A stretch of 64,000 bases of DNA from assembly GCF_020164535.1 (NCBI RefSeq), contig NZ_JAIQZC010000004.1, positions 62,001 to 126,000 on the forward strand, in the 5' to 3' direction. Below are positions 17,707-27,565 of the stretch, one piece after another; position 1 is the first letter of the stretch, and every line of letters begins with the position of its first letter. Below the pieces are notes generated by a model. The model was not told where the DNA came from. It saw nothing but the letters and a program-made list of their open reading frames with translations, and searched no databases. The position numbers and the translations under genes are program-made. This DNA comes from Psychroflexus montanilacus (GTDB lineage Bacteria > Bacteroidota > Bacteroidia > Flavobacteriales > Flavobacteriaceae).

Positions 17707-18746
17707 TAGTTAACTGCTGGACAGTTACATTTGTGACGCTTTCGGTTTTTTCCAAAATCATAGCCTAAGGTGATTTGATGAAATCCACTGGTGGAAATAA
17801 CTTCCGAAAAAGCTTGATGAGAATAGGTATATGCAACCATGAATCTGTTATAATTGAATCCAATAAATGGCGAAATGTATTGCAAGTTTTGCGATTGCGT
17901 CTCATCCCCTGGAGCTGTAAAGTCGATTCCATCCAAAGCTCTTCTGTAAGAAACACCTCCCCAAACCTGGCCAACGTTCAGCTGATAATAAGCTTTTGCA
18001 TTAAAATCAATATTAGACTGATTCAGAGCTTCTCTATGCTGAAAAAATACTGAAGGCTCAAAAATCCAACGCGACTCCAGTGGTGCGATCGTATAACCTA
18101 CAGAGGCTAAGTATTGTCTTTGATTTTGAGTTTCAAACACTTCAGAAAAAACACGCCGCTGCTGGGGCAACAGATTTTTAAAGGTAACATGAGTGAAAAA
18201 ATTCAAAAAGAAATAGGATACGCCAATATCAACATTGAAAAGCGTTTCAGATTGCTGTCCGCCATTAATAGCTGGATCGGGATTGCCGATAGTATTAAGA
18301 CCAGTTTGATCCAAACGGTCCTGGACAACGCCAGCGCTCAGTCCAAAAGAAAGCTGATTAATATCTGCTGTAGACCTTGAAAACATGAGGTGGTAGGCAA
18401 AGGTCGCCAAAGCACCTTGCTGTGAAAATCTGCCGTTAGCATCGTTATAAAAAATACCCCCTAGCCCCACTTTATCGTTCACCCGGCCGTTCAAACTTAA
18501 AGTCTGCAAACTTGGTGCATTGTCTACATCAAACCATTGTTGACGTGCTGTAAGTCTAGCTTTATTAAAATTGGACGCTCCTGCCATAGAAGGATGTACC
18601 AAATAATAATTATCCGTCAGGTAATCTGAGTAAATTGGTAAACTAAGACTTTGAGTGTAGGATAAGCTAGAAGAAAACATTGCAAAACATAAAATGACAA
18701 TTGCAAAGAGCTTCAATAGGGAGTTGTAAAAACTAGAGGCGTTCAA
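17703..18746 (-). CDS. PorP/SprF-family type IX secretion membrane protein
   Basis: A 347-residue barrel with the PorP/SprF opening SLPIYSDYLTDNYYLVHPSMAG, followed by RQQWFDVDNAPSL and GGIFYNDANG. Members are outer membrane partners that tether gliding adhesins or other substrates of the type IX system. Here it stands alone, without the large adhesin gene it often accompanies. No ATG precedes the signal sequence: TTG at 18746 is used, and a second TTG at 18716 (giving MKLFAIVILC) is equally possible. A TATATTTG box lies at 18782-18775 on the minus strand. Confidence 0.88.
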   Translation of the reverse strand: MNASSFYNSLLKLFAIVILCFAMFSSSLSYTQSLSLPIYSDYLTDNYYLVHPSMAGASNFNKARLTARQQWFDVDNAPSLQTLSLNGRVNDKVGLGGIFYNDANGRFSQQGALATFAYHLMFSRSTADINQLSFGLSAGVVQDRLDQTGLNTIGNPDPAINGGQQSETLFNVDIGVSYFFLNFFTHVTFKNLLPQQRRVFSEVFETQNQRQYLASVGYTIAPLESRWIFEPSVFFQHREALNQSNIDFNAKAYYQLNVGQVWGGVSYRRALDGIDFTAPGDETQSQNLQYISPFIGFNYNRFMVAYTYSHQAFSEVISTSGFHQITLGYDFGKNRKRHKCNCPAVNY

Positions 18747-18926
18747 AAGGTAGTTCTAAAATTTAAAATGCTGTCAAATATAAATTTATTTCTCCCTTTA
18801 TGAGTTGCAATTGTATGATTTCTTAAAATTTTTAAGAATTAAATAAACAAAAGACATTTCCTAATAGAAACTCAATTAGATCAATTCTAAACTAATGTTT
18901 TGTAATTTTGCAAAAAAAGATGGATT

Positions 18927-19838
18927 ATGTCGACATATAGCGTAGAAATAAAATCAACCAATAAGCCTTCTATACTGAAGTTTGAATTCAATGAATTTTT
19001 AACTAAACAGAAAGGTTACGAATACCATAATATTGAAGAAGCAGCCAAGTCTCCTATAGCTTCTCAATTATTTTACTTACCATTTGTGAAGACGGTTTAC
19101 ATCTCACAAAATTTTATTGCCATTGAAAAATACAATATTGTAGAATGGGAAGAGGTGCAGGGAGAAGTAGCAGAACAACTGCTCAAACATCTGAATGAAG
19201 GTGGTGCAGTCGTGAACGAGGAAGAAGCCAAATCTGCCAAAAAAGTACCAGTAACTGTTTATGCAGAAAGCACACCAAACCCATCTGTGATGAAGTTTGT
19301 TGCCAATAAAAAATTGGTCTTGGAGTCGGCAGAATTTAAAACCATAGATGATGCAGACCGTTCACCTTTGGCACAAAAACTATTTCATTTCCCCTTCGTG
19401 AAAGAGGTGTTTATGGATGAGAATTACATCTCTATCAATAAGTATGACATGGCAGAGTGGGACATGATTACCAACGAATTACGAGGCTTTATAAAAGCTT
19501 ATATAGAAGAAGGTGGCCCTATTCTAAAAACGGGTTCTGTTTCCACAGAGAAATCTGAATCCTCGTCTTCTCCAAAAATTGACACGTCAAATCTTGATGA
19601 TATCTCCAAAGAAATCGTACAGATTTTGGAAGAATACGTCAAGCCAGCAGTGGCAAGTGATGGCGGGAATATTGTGTTCAAATCTTATAATACTGAATCT
19701 AAAGATGTAGAAGTTATTCTTCAGGGCGCATGTAGCGGTTGTCCTTCTTCAACGATCACACTGAAAAACGGCATCGAAACCATGCTTAAAGAAATGATGC
19801 AGGGAAAAATAGGCAACGTTGTCGCTTATAACGGGTAG
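18927..19838 (+). CDS. NifU-like Fe-S scaffold protein with duplicated Nfu N-terminal domain
   Basis: Carries or delivers iron-sulfur clusters in the cytoplasm. Two tandem Nfu N-terminal domains are visible, at about 1-95 and 105-200; each has a variant of the STPNPSVMKF strand, and each ends in FVK-x-V-x-I/M...NYI/FI-x-I-x-KY. The C-terminal NifU domain has the cluster-binding Cys269-x-x-Cys272 in GACSGCPSST. This 300-residue double-N-domain layout is usual for Flavobacteriia. A TAATTTTG box at 18903-18910 is a probable promoter. Confidence 0.92.
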   Translation: MSTYSVEIKSTNKPSILKFEFNEFLTKQKGYEYHNIEEAAKSPIASQLFYLPFVKTVYISQNFIAIEKYNIVEWEEVQGEVAEQLLKHLNEGGAVVNEEEAKSAKKVPVTVYAESTPNPSVMKFVANKKLVLESAEFKTIDDADRSPLAQKLFHFPFVKEVFMDENYISINKYDMAEWDMITNELRGFIKAYIEEGGPILKTGSVSTEKSESSSSPKIDTSNLDDISKEIVQILEEYVKPAVASDGGNIVFKSYNTESKDVEVILQGACSGCPSSTITLKNGIETMLKEMMQGKIGNVVAYNG

Positions 19839-19864
19839 AAGCCCCACCCACATTTATACTCATC

Positions 19865-19902
19865 CAGATTTATTTCATAAATCTGATCTCTCCAAAGGAG
19901 AG
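19865..19902. terminator. Two adjacent hairpins between the convergent NifU-like and lpxB genes
   Basis: The first hairpin is CAGATTTA/TAAATCTG at 19865-19885 and the second is CTCTCC-AAA-GGAGAG at 19888-19902. Convergent genes end on either side, so a bidirectional terminator role is likely. The second stem resembles a CTCTCCAAAGGAGAG motif I remember as a common intergenic repeat in this group. Confidence 0.5.
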
Positions 19903-19915
19903 GTAAAACTGAAAT

Positions 19916-21043
19916 TTACTCAGGATTCTTTGTGTCAAAACTACTTACAATCAGCTCGGCGGTTCGGCGACTTGCTCCCACTCCGCCGAGTTTTGTTTTC
20001 AAGTCTTTGTAGTCTGAAAGCAATTTCTCTCTTTTGGCAGAATCCAAAATTTTATCCAGCTCCAATTTCAGGTGTTTAGATGTGAATTCATTTTGAATCA
20101 ATTCCTTCACCACCTCCCTATTCATAATCAAGTTGACCAGTGAGATATAATCCAATTTCACAATTTGTTTCGCGATCAAATACGATATCAAATTTCCTTT
20201 ATAGCATACCACTTCTGGTACTTCAAACAAAGCCGTTTCCAGAGTTGCCGTCCCCGAAGTAACCAGCGCCGCATGAGATTTACTTAAGAGATTGTAGGTG
20301 TCATTTTGAATCAATTTTACTTCTGACTTCAATACAACTGACTTATAAAATTCTTCCTCCTGGCTTGGCGCTCCCGCAATCACGAATTGATACGTGGGAT
20401 ACTCGCGAACTACTGAGAGCATGACCGAAAGCATTTTAGAAATTTCCTGTTTTCGACTTCCTGGTAACAGAGCTATGATAGGTCTATCATCTAGTTGATA
20501 CCTGTTTTTAAACTCCTGAAAACTGATTTCTTTGCGTTTTTCAATTTGATCTAAAAGGGGGTGGCCCACAAAGTGGACCTTAAAGTTGTGCTTTTCTTCA
20601 TAAAACTCCTTTTCGAAAGGAAGAATGACGTACATATGGTCAACATCCCTTTTTATATCCTTTATTCTATTTTCTTTCCATGCCCAGATCTGAGGTGATA
20701 CATAGTAATGCGTAGCAAAACCCTGCTCTTTGGCCCATTTGGCAATCCGCATATTAAAACCAGGATAATCCACAAAAATGATCGCATCGGGTTGAAATTC
20801 AGAAATGTCTGCTTTGCAAAGTTTGATATTATTCAGGATGGTTTTAAGATTGGTAATCACTTCCCAAAATCCCATAAAAGCAAGTTCTCTGTAGTGTTTG
20901 ACCAGCGTTCCCCCAACCTCCTGCATGAGATCGCCTCCCCAAAATCTAAAGTCTGCAGAGGGGTCTTTCTCTTGTATGGCCTGCATCAAATTGGAAGCAT
21001 GAAGATCTCCAGAAGCTTCACCAGCTATGATATAATATTTCAT
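19916..21043 (-). CDS. lpxB: Lipid-A-disaccharide synthase
   Basis: Glycosyltransferase family 19 enzyme that joins UDP-diacylglucosamine and lipid X at the inner membrane. The signature opening YIIAGEASGDLHASNL and FWGGDLMQEVGG is followed by VSPQIWAWKE, the donor-site segment LLPGSRKQEI, and VTSGTATLETAL. The 375-residue length is normal. It stands alone on the minus strand, between the NifU-like gene and the divergent yicC. Confidence 0.96.
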   Translation of the reverse strand: MKYYIIAGEASGDLHASNLMQAIQEKDPSADFRFWGGDLMQEVGGTLVKHYRELAFMGFWEVITNLKTILNNIKLCKADISEFQPDAIIFVDYPGFNMRIAKWAKEQGFATHYYVSPQIWAWKENRIKDIKRDVDHMYVILPFEKEFYEEKHNFKVHFVGHPLLDQIEKRKEISFQEFKNRYQLDDRPIIALLPGSRKQEISKMLSVMLSVVREYPTYQFVIAGAPSQEEEFYKSVVLKSEVKLIQNDTYNLLSKSHAALVTSGTATLETALFEVPEVVCYKGNLISYLIAKQIVKLDYISLVNLIMNREVVKELIQNEFTSKHLKLELDKILDSAKREKLLSDYKDLKTKLGGVGASRRTAELIVSSFDTKNPE

Positions 21044-21122
21044 GGATTTAGTTTACCGCTAACAATTCACGAAATTACGATAAATAAAGCATTAGACCTT
21101 AAGCTTAGATGCAAGTTCATTC

Positions 21123-21151
21123 TTGAGTTCCTGTGGGATTTGCTACATTTG
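21123..21151 (+). promoter_or_regulatory. Flavobacterial-type promoter for yicC-gmk-nadD
   Basis: TTG (21123-21125), an 18-nt spacer and TACATTTG (21144-21151) fit the Bacteroidota consensus. The yicC start codon is 26 nt downstream of the -7 box. Confidence 0.75.
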
Positions 21152-21177
21152 CAGAATCTTTTTAAGACAAAGAATTT

Positions 21178-22044
21178 ATGATTCAATCCATGACCGGTTA
21201 CGGTAAAAGCACACTAGAAGTTGCTGGCAAAACCTTTACGGTAGAGATAAAATCTCTCAACAGTAAAAACCTAGATGCCAATGTGAGAATGCCTTCAGAA
21301 TTTAGAGAGCTTGAACTCCCCCTCAGAAATAAACTTTCACAAAGCTTGAGCCGTGGTAAAGTAGATTTTTCGCTTCAGGTTGAAAAACATGAAGAAGAAA
21401 GTACTGCGAAAATCAACACTAAAGTGGTTGAGGGTTATTTAAAACAACTCCAGCAATTTTCTTCTTCCACCAATGGAGATCAAAATCGCTTACTTCAAAT
21501 TGCGATGACCATGCCCAACGCCTTAAGTTCAGAAAAAAATGAACTGGAAAAGGCAGATTCTGAAGCCGTTTACCAGGTGTTAGATTTGGCTTTAGAGCAA
21601 ATCAATACCTTCAGAACCGATGAAGGAAAAGTCTTAAAAGAGGATTTTGAACTTCGCATTCAAAACCTAACCAACTTACTATCAGAAGTAAAATCAATAG
21701 ATCCTGAACGTATCGAACACGTAAAGACGAGGCTGAGGAAAGGGATTGAAGAGCTGAAAGAAAAAATTGATGAGAATAGATTTGAACAAGAGCTCATCTA
21801 TTACATCGAGAAATACGATATCACCGAAGAGAAAACCAGACTAGATAATCACCTGGCTTATTTCATAAAAGCACTAAATTCTTCAGATTCCAATGGTAAA
21901 AAACTGAATTTTATCTGTCAGGAAATTGGTCGGGAAATCAACACTATAGGCAGTAAATCCAACTTTGCAGCCATGCAAAAAGCAGTGGTGCAAATGAAGG
22001 ATGAACTCGAAAAAATAAAGGAACAACTGCTTAACGTATTGTAG
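21178..22044 (+). CDS. yicC: YicC-family endoribonuclease-like protein
   Basis: A 288-residue protein with the YicC N-terminal signature MIQSMTGYGKSTLEV and IKSLNSKNLDANVRMP. It has the DUF1732 C-terminus with RLDNHLAYFIKAL and LNFICQEIGREINTIGSKS. Members have been reported to act as RNases involved in small-RNA turnover in E. coli. It is first in a tight unit with gmk and nadD, which matches the frequent yicC-gmk neighbourhood in bacteria. Confidence 0.93.
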   Translation: MIQSMTGYGKSTLEVAGKTFTVEIKSLNSKNLDANVRMPSEFRELELPLRNKLSQSLSRGKVDFSLQVEKHEEESTAKINTKVVEGYLKQLQQFSSSTNGDQNRLLQIAMTMPNALSSEKNELEKADSEAVYQVLDLALEQINTFRTDEGKVLKEDFELRIQNLTNLLSEVKSIDPERIEHVKTRLRKGIEELKEKIDENRFEQELIYYIEKYDITEEKTRLDNHLAYFIKALNSSDSNGKKLNFICQEIGREINTIGSKSNFAAMQKAVVQMKDELEKIKEQLLNVL

Positions 22045-22046
22045 GT

Positions 22047-22625
22047 ATGAATGACTCAAAGCAAGGTAAGCTCATCGTTTTTTCTGCACCATCCGGTTCA
22101 GGAAAAACGACTATTGTAAGACATCTTCTGAAGCAAGAAGATTTGAATTTGGAATTTTCAATTTCAGCGACTTCCAGAGCGCCTAGAGAAAATGAAGTAG
22201 ATGGCAAGGATTATTACTTTATGGATTTGAAAGAATTCAAGTCTCACATCAAAAATGAGGATTTCCTGGAGTGGGAGGAGGTTTATCGAGACAACTTCTA
22301 CGGCACGTTAAATGCTGAAGTGGAACGCATCTGGGCCATGGGCAAGCACGTGGTTTTTGATATAGATGTAGTTGGCGGACTAGACATAAAAAGAATATAT
22401 CCAGAGCAAACTTTGGCTGTTTTTGTAGAGCCCCCTAGCATTGAGGAATTGAAAATCAGACTCAAAAAGCGCAAAACCGAATCTGAAGACCGCATTGCCA
22501 TGAGAGTTGCCAAAGCGTCTATTGAAATGGCTACAGCTCCACAGTTTGATCATATCATCGTCAATGAAGATTTGGATACTGCTCTTGATGAAGCCTATCA
22601 TTTGGTCAAAAACTTTATCCAATGA
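22047..22625 (+). CDS. gmk: Guanylate kinase
   Basis: Converts GMP and ATP to GDP and ADP. The P-loop APSGSGKT sits at 14-21, followed by the GMP-binding region SATSRAPRENEVDGKDYYF and the lid with RLKKRKTESEDRI. The length of 192 residues is normal. It begins 2 nt after the yicC stop and its end overlaps nadD by 4 nt, so all three genes are translationally coupled. Confidence 0.97.
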   Translation: MNDSKQGKLIVFSAPSGSGKTTIVRHLLKQEDLNLEFSISATSRAPRENEVDGKDYYFMDLKEFKSHIKNEDFLEWEEVYRDNFYGTLNAEVERIWAMGKHVVFDIDVVGGLDIKRIYPEQTLAVFVEPPSIEELKIRLKKRKTESEDRIAMRVAKASIEMATAPQFDHIIVNEDLDTALDEAYHLVKNFIQ

Positions 22626-23203
22626 AAAAGGTAGGGCTTTATTTTGGAACATTCAATCCTTTTCATATCGGACATTTGATCATTGCCAATCATTTGGCCG
22701 AGCATACCGATTTAGATGAAATCTGGCTGGTGATTACCCCACAAAGTCCTTTCAAAAAGAAAAAAAATCTTTTGGAAAATCATCATCGCTTTGAACTGGT
22801 GTATCGCGCTACAGAAGCTTATGATAAATTGAAACCCAGCGATGTGGAATTCAAACTACCACAACCCAACTATACGTCCAAAACTTTGGCTGAGCTGAAA
22901 GATTCTCATCCTAGCTTAAGTTTTTCATTGATTATGGGAGAAGACAACCTGGTGAATTTTCATAAATGGAAAAATTATGAAAACATCCTGGAGGAGCATG
23001 ATATTTATGTTTGTCCCAGACAAACCAAAATGGAAATCCCAGAGCGGTTTCAAGACCATCCCAAGATTCACAAGACAGATACACCTATCATGGAAATTTC
23101 GTCTACTTTAATAAGGAACATGATAAAATCTGGTAAAAACGTGGAGCCCCTTCTTCAGCATAAGGTCTGGGAATATATTGATGAAATGAATTTTTATAGA
23201 TGA
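22622..23203 (+). CDS. nadD: Nicotinate-nucleotide adenylyltransferase
   Basis: Adenylates nicotinate mononucleotide in NAD synthesis. The nucleotidyltransferase motif GTFNPFHIGH lies at about 9-18, followed by PQSPFKKKKNLL and the C-terminal ISSTLIRNMI that contacts the ATP phosphates. The start codon overlaps the gmk stop as ATGA. It complements the nadK gene found elsewhere in the window, although the two are not linked. Confidence 0.96.
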   Translation: MKKVGLYFGTFNPFHIGHLIIANHLAEHTDLDEIWLVITPQSPFKKKKNLLENHHRFELVYRATEAYDKLKPSDVEFKLPQPNYTSKTLAELKDSHPSLSFSLIMGEDNLVNFHKWKNYENILEEHDIYVCPRQTKMEIPERFQDHPKIHKTDTPIMEISSTLIRNMIKSGKNVEPLLQHKVWEYIDEMNFYR

Positions 23204-23329
23204 AACTTTATAAGTTTTGTGATTAAATCTTTGTTAATCTGAACCAAAAAACACTAATATTTATCAAGTTTTGAATTGATTGTCTATCTCAAACCCAAGG
23301 AGAAGAATCAACTTTAAAATATAAAACAT

Positions 23330-24337
23330 ATGACAAATCCTAATCCAAATTTTGGAGTTATTGGCGGCGGAAGCTGGGCAACAGCTATCGTAAAAATGCT
23401 TTGTGAAAATGTTCCAGAAGTGAACTGGTACATGAGAAATCAGGAAGTCATAGACCATATAGAAAAAGAGCATCATAACCCAAATTACCTGAGTGCCGTA
23501 GAATTTGATCCTAAGCAACTCAAACTCTCTAGTGAAATCAATAAAGTTATTCAAGAATCAGACTTTTTGATTTTTGTGGTGCCTTCTGCTTTTTTGATGA
23601 AAGAGCTAGAAAAAATCACTGTAGACATTTCAGATAAGATCATCTTTAGTGCTATTAAAGGAATTGTCCCAGAATCGCAGCTCCTGGTGGGAGAGCATTT
23701 CCATAAACAATACGATATTCCTTTTGAAAGAATTGGTGTCATCACTGGTCCGTGCCACGCAGAAGAAGTAGCCTTAGAACGCTTATCTTATCTGACCATT
23801 GCCTGTGCCGATGAAGGTCATGCCAATACCCTGGCTCAGTATCTTAGTAGCGAATACATCAAATGCAATGTTTCTGAAGATATTATTGGAACAGAATATG
23901 CTGCAGTGCTTAAGAACATCTATGCTATCGCAGCAGGTATTGCCCATGGATTAGGTTATGGAGATAACTTCCAAAGTGTGCTCATGAGTAACGCTATACG
24001 CGAGATGAAGCGATTCATCAAAAAACGCTACAAGATGAAAAGAAACATCAATGATTCTGCCTACCTGGGAGATTTGTTGGTAACAGGCTATTCTGTGTTT
24101 AGCCGTAATCGCTATTTTGGAAACATGATAGGAAAAGGCTACACCGTAAAAAGTGCACAGATGGAAATGAGCATGGTTGCAGAAGGCTATTATGCCACCA
24201 ATTCTGCTTACGAAATCAGTAAATCTTTCGGCAATAAAAAGGCAAAAACACCCATCATAAACGCAGTTTACAAAGTTTTATACGAAGGGAAAAATCCAAA
24301 GAAAATCTTCGAAAAATTAGCTGATAAGCTTAACTAA
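23330..24337 (+). CDS. gpsA: NAD(P)H-dependent glycerol-3-phosphate dehydrogenase
   Basis: Reduces dihydroxyacetone phosphate to sn-glycerol 3-phosphate for phospholipid synthesis. The Rossmann motif GGGSWATA lies at 12-19, followed by VPSAFLMKEL, SAIKGIVPES and GPCHAEEVALE. The catalytic lysine segment is AAVLKNIYAIAAG, and RNRYFGNMIGKGYTVKSA forms the substrate site. The 335 residues match the family. It is probably the first gene of a unit with the EamA exporter 10 nt downstream. Confidence 0.94.
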   Translation: MTNPNPNFGVIGGGSWATAIVKMLCENVPEVNWYMRNQEVIDHIEKEHHNPNYLSAVEFDPKQLKLSSEINKVIQESDFLIFVVPSAFLMKELEKITVDISDKIIFSAIKGIVPESQLLVGEHFHKQYDIPFERIGVITGPCHAEEVALERLSYLTIACADEGHANTLAQYLSSEYIKCNVSEDIIGTEYAAVLKNIYAIAAGIAHGLGYGDNFQSVLMSNAIREMKRFIKKRYKMKRNINDSAYLGDLLVTGYSVFSRNRYFGNMIGKGYTVKSAQMEMSMVAEGYYATNSAYEISKSFGNKKAKTPIINAVYKVLYEGKNPKKIFEKLADKLN

Positions 24338-24347
24338 TTAATTTTAA

Positions 24348-25256
24348 ATGAATTCAATTTTGAAAGGCGGCCTATTAGTCGCCCTTGGAGCTTCATGCTA
24401 TGGTTTGCTTACTACTTTCGTTAAACTAGCTTACGAAGAACATTATACCGCTTATGAAGTCACTTTTTCACAGATCCTGATAGGCTTTATAGCTTTAGTG
24501 ATTCTAAATCTATTCCTAAAAAAGGAAAAACCGCCTATCACCGATCCTAAACTAAGGCGCAAAACCATTTGTTACCTTATGCTGGCGGGGACTTCTCTGG
24601 GGTTTACCAGTATATTTTATTACCTAGCGATGCAGTACATCACTGTTTCTGTAGGTATCGTTCTACTCATGCAAAGCGTATGGATAGGTGTGGTACTGGA
24701 TAGTATCATCAACAAAATAAAACCAACAAAAATTAAAATCCTCTCGGTTGTGTTGATTTTGATTGGTACTGTATTGGCGGCAGATTTATTGATGCAAGAA
24801 CAAACTGTCGAATTAGCTGGCATAGGTTACGGTATTTTAGCTGCTTTGTCTTACACTGTCACCATCATGACTTCCAATAGTGTGGGTACTCAATACCATC
24901 CTATTACCAGAAGTAAATGGATGATGCTAGGCGGACTCATCGTCGTTTCCATCATTACATTACCAGAACTTTTAGATTACATGGATTTTGGCATTTTTAA
25001 GCTTTGGGGGCCAGTTTTAGCTCTGTTTGGAACTATTTTACCGCCCTTATTTTTTACAGCTGGCATGCCCAAAATAAACGTTGGACTTGGCGCTATCATT
25101 TCGTCTATAGAATTGCCAGTAGCCGTCTTGATGGGATATTTTGTCTTACACGAAGATCAAAATATCTATAAATGGATTGGTATTCTTTTGATCTTATCAT
25201 CGATAGTTTTGATGAACTTAAAAAAAGTTCAGAAAGAGCCTTTAGAACCTGAGTAG
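24348..25256 (+). CDS. EamA-family (DMT superfamily) transporter
   Basis: A 302-residue protein with ten predicted membrane helices arranged as two EamA repeats, about 7-140 and 155-292. Family members export amino acids, nucleosides or other metabolites. No residue visible here allows the substrate to be named. It follows gpsA closely and converges on a small gene 3 nt away. Confidence 0.88.
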   Translation: MNSILKGGLLVALGASCYGLLTTFVKLAYEEHYTAYEVTFSQILIGFIALVILNLFLKKEKPPITDPKLRRKTICYLMLAGTSLGFTSIFYYLAMQYITVSVGIVLLMQSVWIGVVLDSIINKIKPTKIKILSVVLILIGTVLAADLLMQEQTVELAGIGYGILAALSYTVTIMTSNSVGTQYHPITRSKWMMLGGLIVVSIITLPELLDYMDFGIFKLWGPVLALFGTILPPLFFTAGMPKINVGLGAIISSIELPVAVLMGYFVLHEDQNIYKWIGILLILSSIVLMNLKKVQKEPLEPE

Positions 25257-25259
25257 TTT

Positions 25260-25661
25260 TTATTCCGCTATAATTCCTTTTGAATTTAATAAAGGTAAAG
25301 CTTTGAGGTGTTCAGACTTTAATGCACCTTTTGGGAACCTAAAATCCTTATGCATCAGTTTTCCATCTAAAAAGTAAGTCACTTGGAAAATATTATCCAC
25401 TTCCAACACATCCTCATGAAGAAACTCCAGCTTAGCGAAAGATTGGGCTGGTAGAACTTCCAGTTTTTTCCTGAGGATTGAAGTTGTTTTTGATTTGCTT
25501 TCACCTTTTGAAACTACTAAAACTGTTTCCAAAGCTTCATGGTTTTCATTAACGATATAAATGGTCCACTCGTCTATTTTGAAAGCTGAATTGTATTCGA
25601 AAGCGGCGGCAACATAAACGTGTTCAACTTCAGGAATATGTTTGTCGATGTCTTTTTTCAT
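25260..25661 (-). CDS. Conserved hypothetical protein near pheS
   Basis: A 133-residue soluble protein without signal peptide or membrane segment. It is rich in beta strands: HVYVAAAFEYNSAFKIDEWTI, an ETVLVVSKGES strand, and a C-terminal KLMHKDFRFPKGAL. I do not recognise a described domain. Proteins of this size beside pheS are sometimes labelled as a phenylalanyl-tRNA synthetase subunit in flavobacterial genomes, but nothing in the sequence looks like a synthetase domain, so that label would be transferred from the neighbour. The gene is intact and coding-like. Confidence 0.7.
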   Translation of the reverse strand: MKKDIDKHIPEVEHVYVAAAFEYNSAFKIDEWTIYIVNENHEALETVLVVSKGESKSKTTSILRKKLEVLPAQSFAKLEFLHEDVLEVDNIFQVTYFLDGKLMHKDFRFPKGALKSEHLKALPLLNSKGIIAE

Positions 25662-25813
25662 ATCAAATTATATAAAATCTAAAATATTAGCTAAACAAAA
25701 TTGTCTCGACTGCCACCCAATGTGTTGGGAACAAGCTGCTAGCATTGCCGTTTGTGCATAAGTTATTAATTTTCAAATAAATAATTTATCCTTTTCTTTT
25801 TTGCATTGTCCAA

Positions 25814-25856
25814 TCCCGATAGCTATCGGGAGAAACAATCCCCAAAGCCTTGGGGA
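25814..25856. repeat. Pair of adjacent intergenic palindromes
   Basis: TCCCGATAGCTATCGGGA at 25814-25831 is a perfect 18-bp palindrome. At 25839-25856, TCCCCAA and TTGGGGA pair around AGCC. The second shares its TCCCCAAAGCnTTGGGGA core with the long hairpin at 47185-47224. The rest of the 25662-26063 gap is AT-rich, with a further weak inverted pair (AGATGAAAAT near 25910 and ATTTTCATCT near 25946), and shows no gene. Confidence 0.6.
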
Positions 25857-26063
25857 CTAGGCTTACAAAAAAATATTAAAAAATCTTACGGAATCCCTCA
25901 CCACAGATGAAAATAACTCAACCTCCTATCGTCGGTCTCAAACAGATTTTCATCTTGTTTCCTTCCTGCTTCCTTGATTTTAAACTATTTTTTTGATAGG
26001 CCAGATTTAAACCATAGATTATAAACATCACATTCCATTAAATGAAATCCTAATGACGTTAGC

Positions 26064-27086
26064 TTAAAAAGAAGATTTGAATTGTTCCAGAAAACGCACA
26101 TCATTTTCGTAAAACATACGTATATCTCCAATTTGGTAAAGCAACATGGCAATACGCTCAATTCCCATTCCGAAGGCGAAGCCGCTATATTCTTTAGGGT
26201 CAATATTACAATTCTTCAACACATTTGGATCGACCATTCCGCAACCCATAATTTCTAGCCAACCTGTGCCTTTTGTGATTCTGTAATCAGTTTCAGTTTC
26301 CAGACCCCAGTAAATATCCACTTCTGCACTTGGCTCTGTAAATGGAAAGTAGGACGGTCTCAGGCGAATTTTAGATTTGCCAAAGAGTTCTTTGGTAAAA
26401 TAAATCAAAGTTTGCTTCAAGTCTTTAAACGACACATTTTTATCGATATACAAGCCTTCGACCTGATGGAAAATGCAATGCGATCTCGCCGAAATATCTT
26501 CATTTCTGAAGACTCTCCCCGGAGAGATTGTTCTAATTGGAGGCTTATTGTTTTCCATATAACGTACCTGCACACTAGAAGTATGCGTCCTTAGCAAAAT
26601 ATCTTTAGGATCGGTTTGAATAAAAAAGGTATCCTGCATATCTCTTGCAGGGTGGTATTCTGGCAAGTTAAGCGCTGTAAAGTTATGCCAGTCGTCTTCG
26701 ATTTCCGGGCCTTCAGACACGTTGAAACCGATGTTTGAAAATATTTCTGTGATTCTATTTTTAACTAGTGAAATAGGATGCCTTGCGCCAATTTCCAGAG
26801 GCTCACCGGGTCTGGTAAGGTCTCCGTAAATTCCTTTATCTTCCACTTTGGAAGCGATTTCAAGCTTAAGTTGATCTACTTTTTCCTGTGCAGTAACCTT
26901 TAGCTGATTGATGGTTTTACCAAATTCCTTTTTTTGATCGTTAGGTACATTCTTGAATTCAGCAAAAAATTCATTCAGAATTCCTTTTTTTCCTAAATAC
27001 TGTATTCTGAATTGCTCAACATCTTCAGCTTTGTCAGCTGTAAAACGCTCAACCTCATCAATATATCCCTTTATCTTATCTATCAT
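26064..27086 (-). CDS. pheS: Phenylalanine-tRNA ligase alpha subunit
   Basis: Catalytic subunit of the class II synthetase that charges tRNA-Phe. An N-terminal coiled coil at about 1-85 precedes the catalytic core. Landmarks are [47 protein letters not shown] and the class II motif 3 region [14 protein letters not shown]. The 340-residue length is standard. The beta subunit gene is not adjacent. A TAAATTTG box lies at 27116-27109 on the minus strand. Confidence 0.97.
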   Translation of the reverse strand: MIDKIKGYIDEVERFTADKAEDVEQFRIQYLGKKGILNEFFAEFKNVPNDQKKEFGKTINQLKVTAQEKVDQLKLEIASKVEDKGIYGDLTRPGEPLEIGARHPISLVKNRITEIFSNIGFNVSEGPEIEDDWHNFTALNLPEYHPARDMQDTFFIQTDPKDILLRTHTSSVQVRYMENNKPPIRTISPGRVFRNEDISARSHCIFHQVEGLYIDKNVSFKDLKQTLIYFTKELFGKSKIRLRPSYFPFTEPSAEVDIYWGLETETDYRITKGTGWLEIMGCGMVDPNVLKNCNIDPKEYSGFAFGMGIERIAMLLYQIGDIRMFYENDVRFLEQFKSSF

Positions 27087-27166
27087 GGCATTTGGTAAAA
27101 TGAATTGGCAAATTTAGAAAAAATAGACCGTTTCTTACTCAGAATGTTATTTATTTAAATTTCTAT

Positions 27167-27520
27167 CTACTCTATATATTCACGTTTCAAAAAATAGGTC
27201 ACCAAAGCTTCTTTCATTAAGACAGTTTGCTCTCCCGCTTTGAGTGCTGGTAACTTAGAAGTATTATTGAAATGTGGCCAGCCATCTTCGTCGATAAAAT
27301 CAAATTCATAGAAACCGTAGGGTTCCAAAAGCGTACATATGGCGATATGCATCAGGTTGATTTTATCATCTTTTTTGAACTTAGCCTGCGGTTTCCCTAG
27401 TTCTTGTACTCCTACCAAATATATAATAGCGTCCAAATCCATCAACTCACCGTCTGCAAATTGATTGGAAAGTTTGATTTGAAGGCTTTCCCAGCGTGTT
27501 TTTAATAACTCATCTCTCAT
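27167..27520 (-). CDS. Hypothetical protein
   Basis: A 117-residue soluble protein with no signal peptide. It contains a helical N-terminal half (KTRWESLQIKLSNQFADGELM, DAIIYLVGVQELG), an IAICTLLEPYGFYEF segment and a tryptophan-containing turn DEDGWPHFNN. It looks like a genuine Flavobacteriia-type conserved protein, but I do not know its family. Its start is 45 nt from the divergent cvpA start, so the two may share a regulatory region. Confidence 0.68.
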   Translation of the reverse strand: MRDELLKTRWESLQIKLSNQFADGELMDLDAIIYLVGVQELGKPQAKFKKDDKINLMHIAICTLLEPYGFYEFDFIDEDGWPHFNNTSKLPALKAGEQTVLMKEALVTYFLKREYIE

Positions 27521-27565
27521 GCTGCAAAGGTACTAGCTTTGACCGAAATGATTATATTTGATGCC

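Noticed and set aside
19819-20079. Plus-strand frame running from the end of the NifU-like gene into lpxB
   Set aside because: It lies antisense to the conserved C-terminus of LpxB and across the intergenic hairpins, with no family resemblance.
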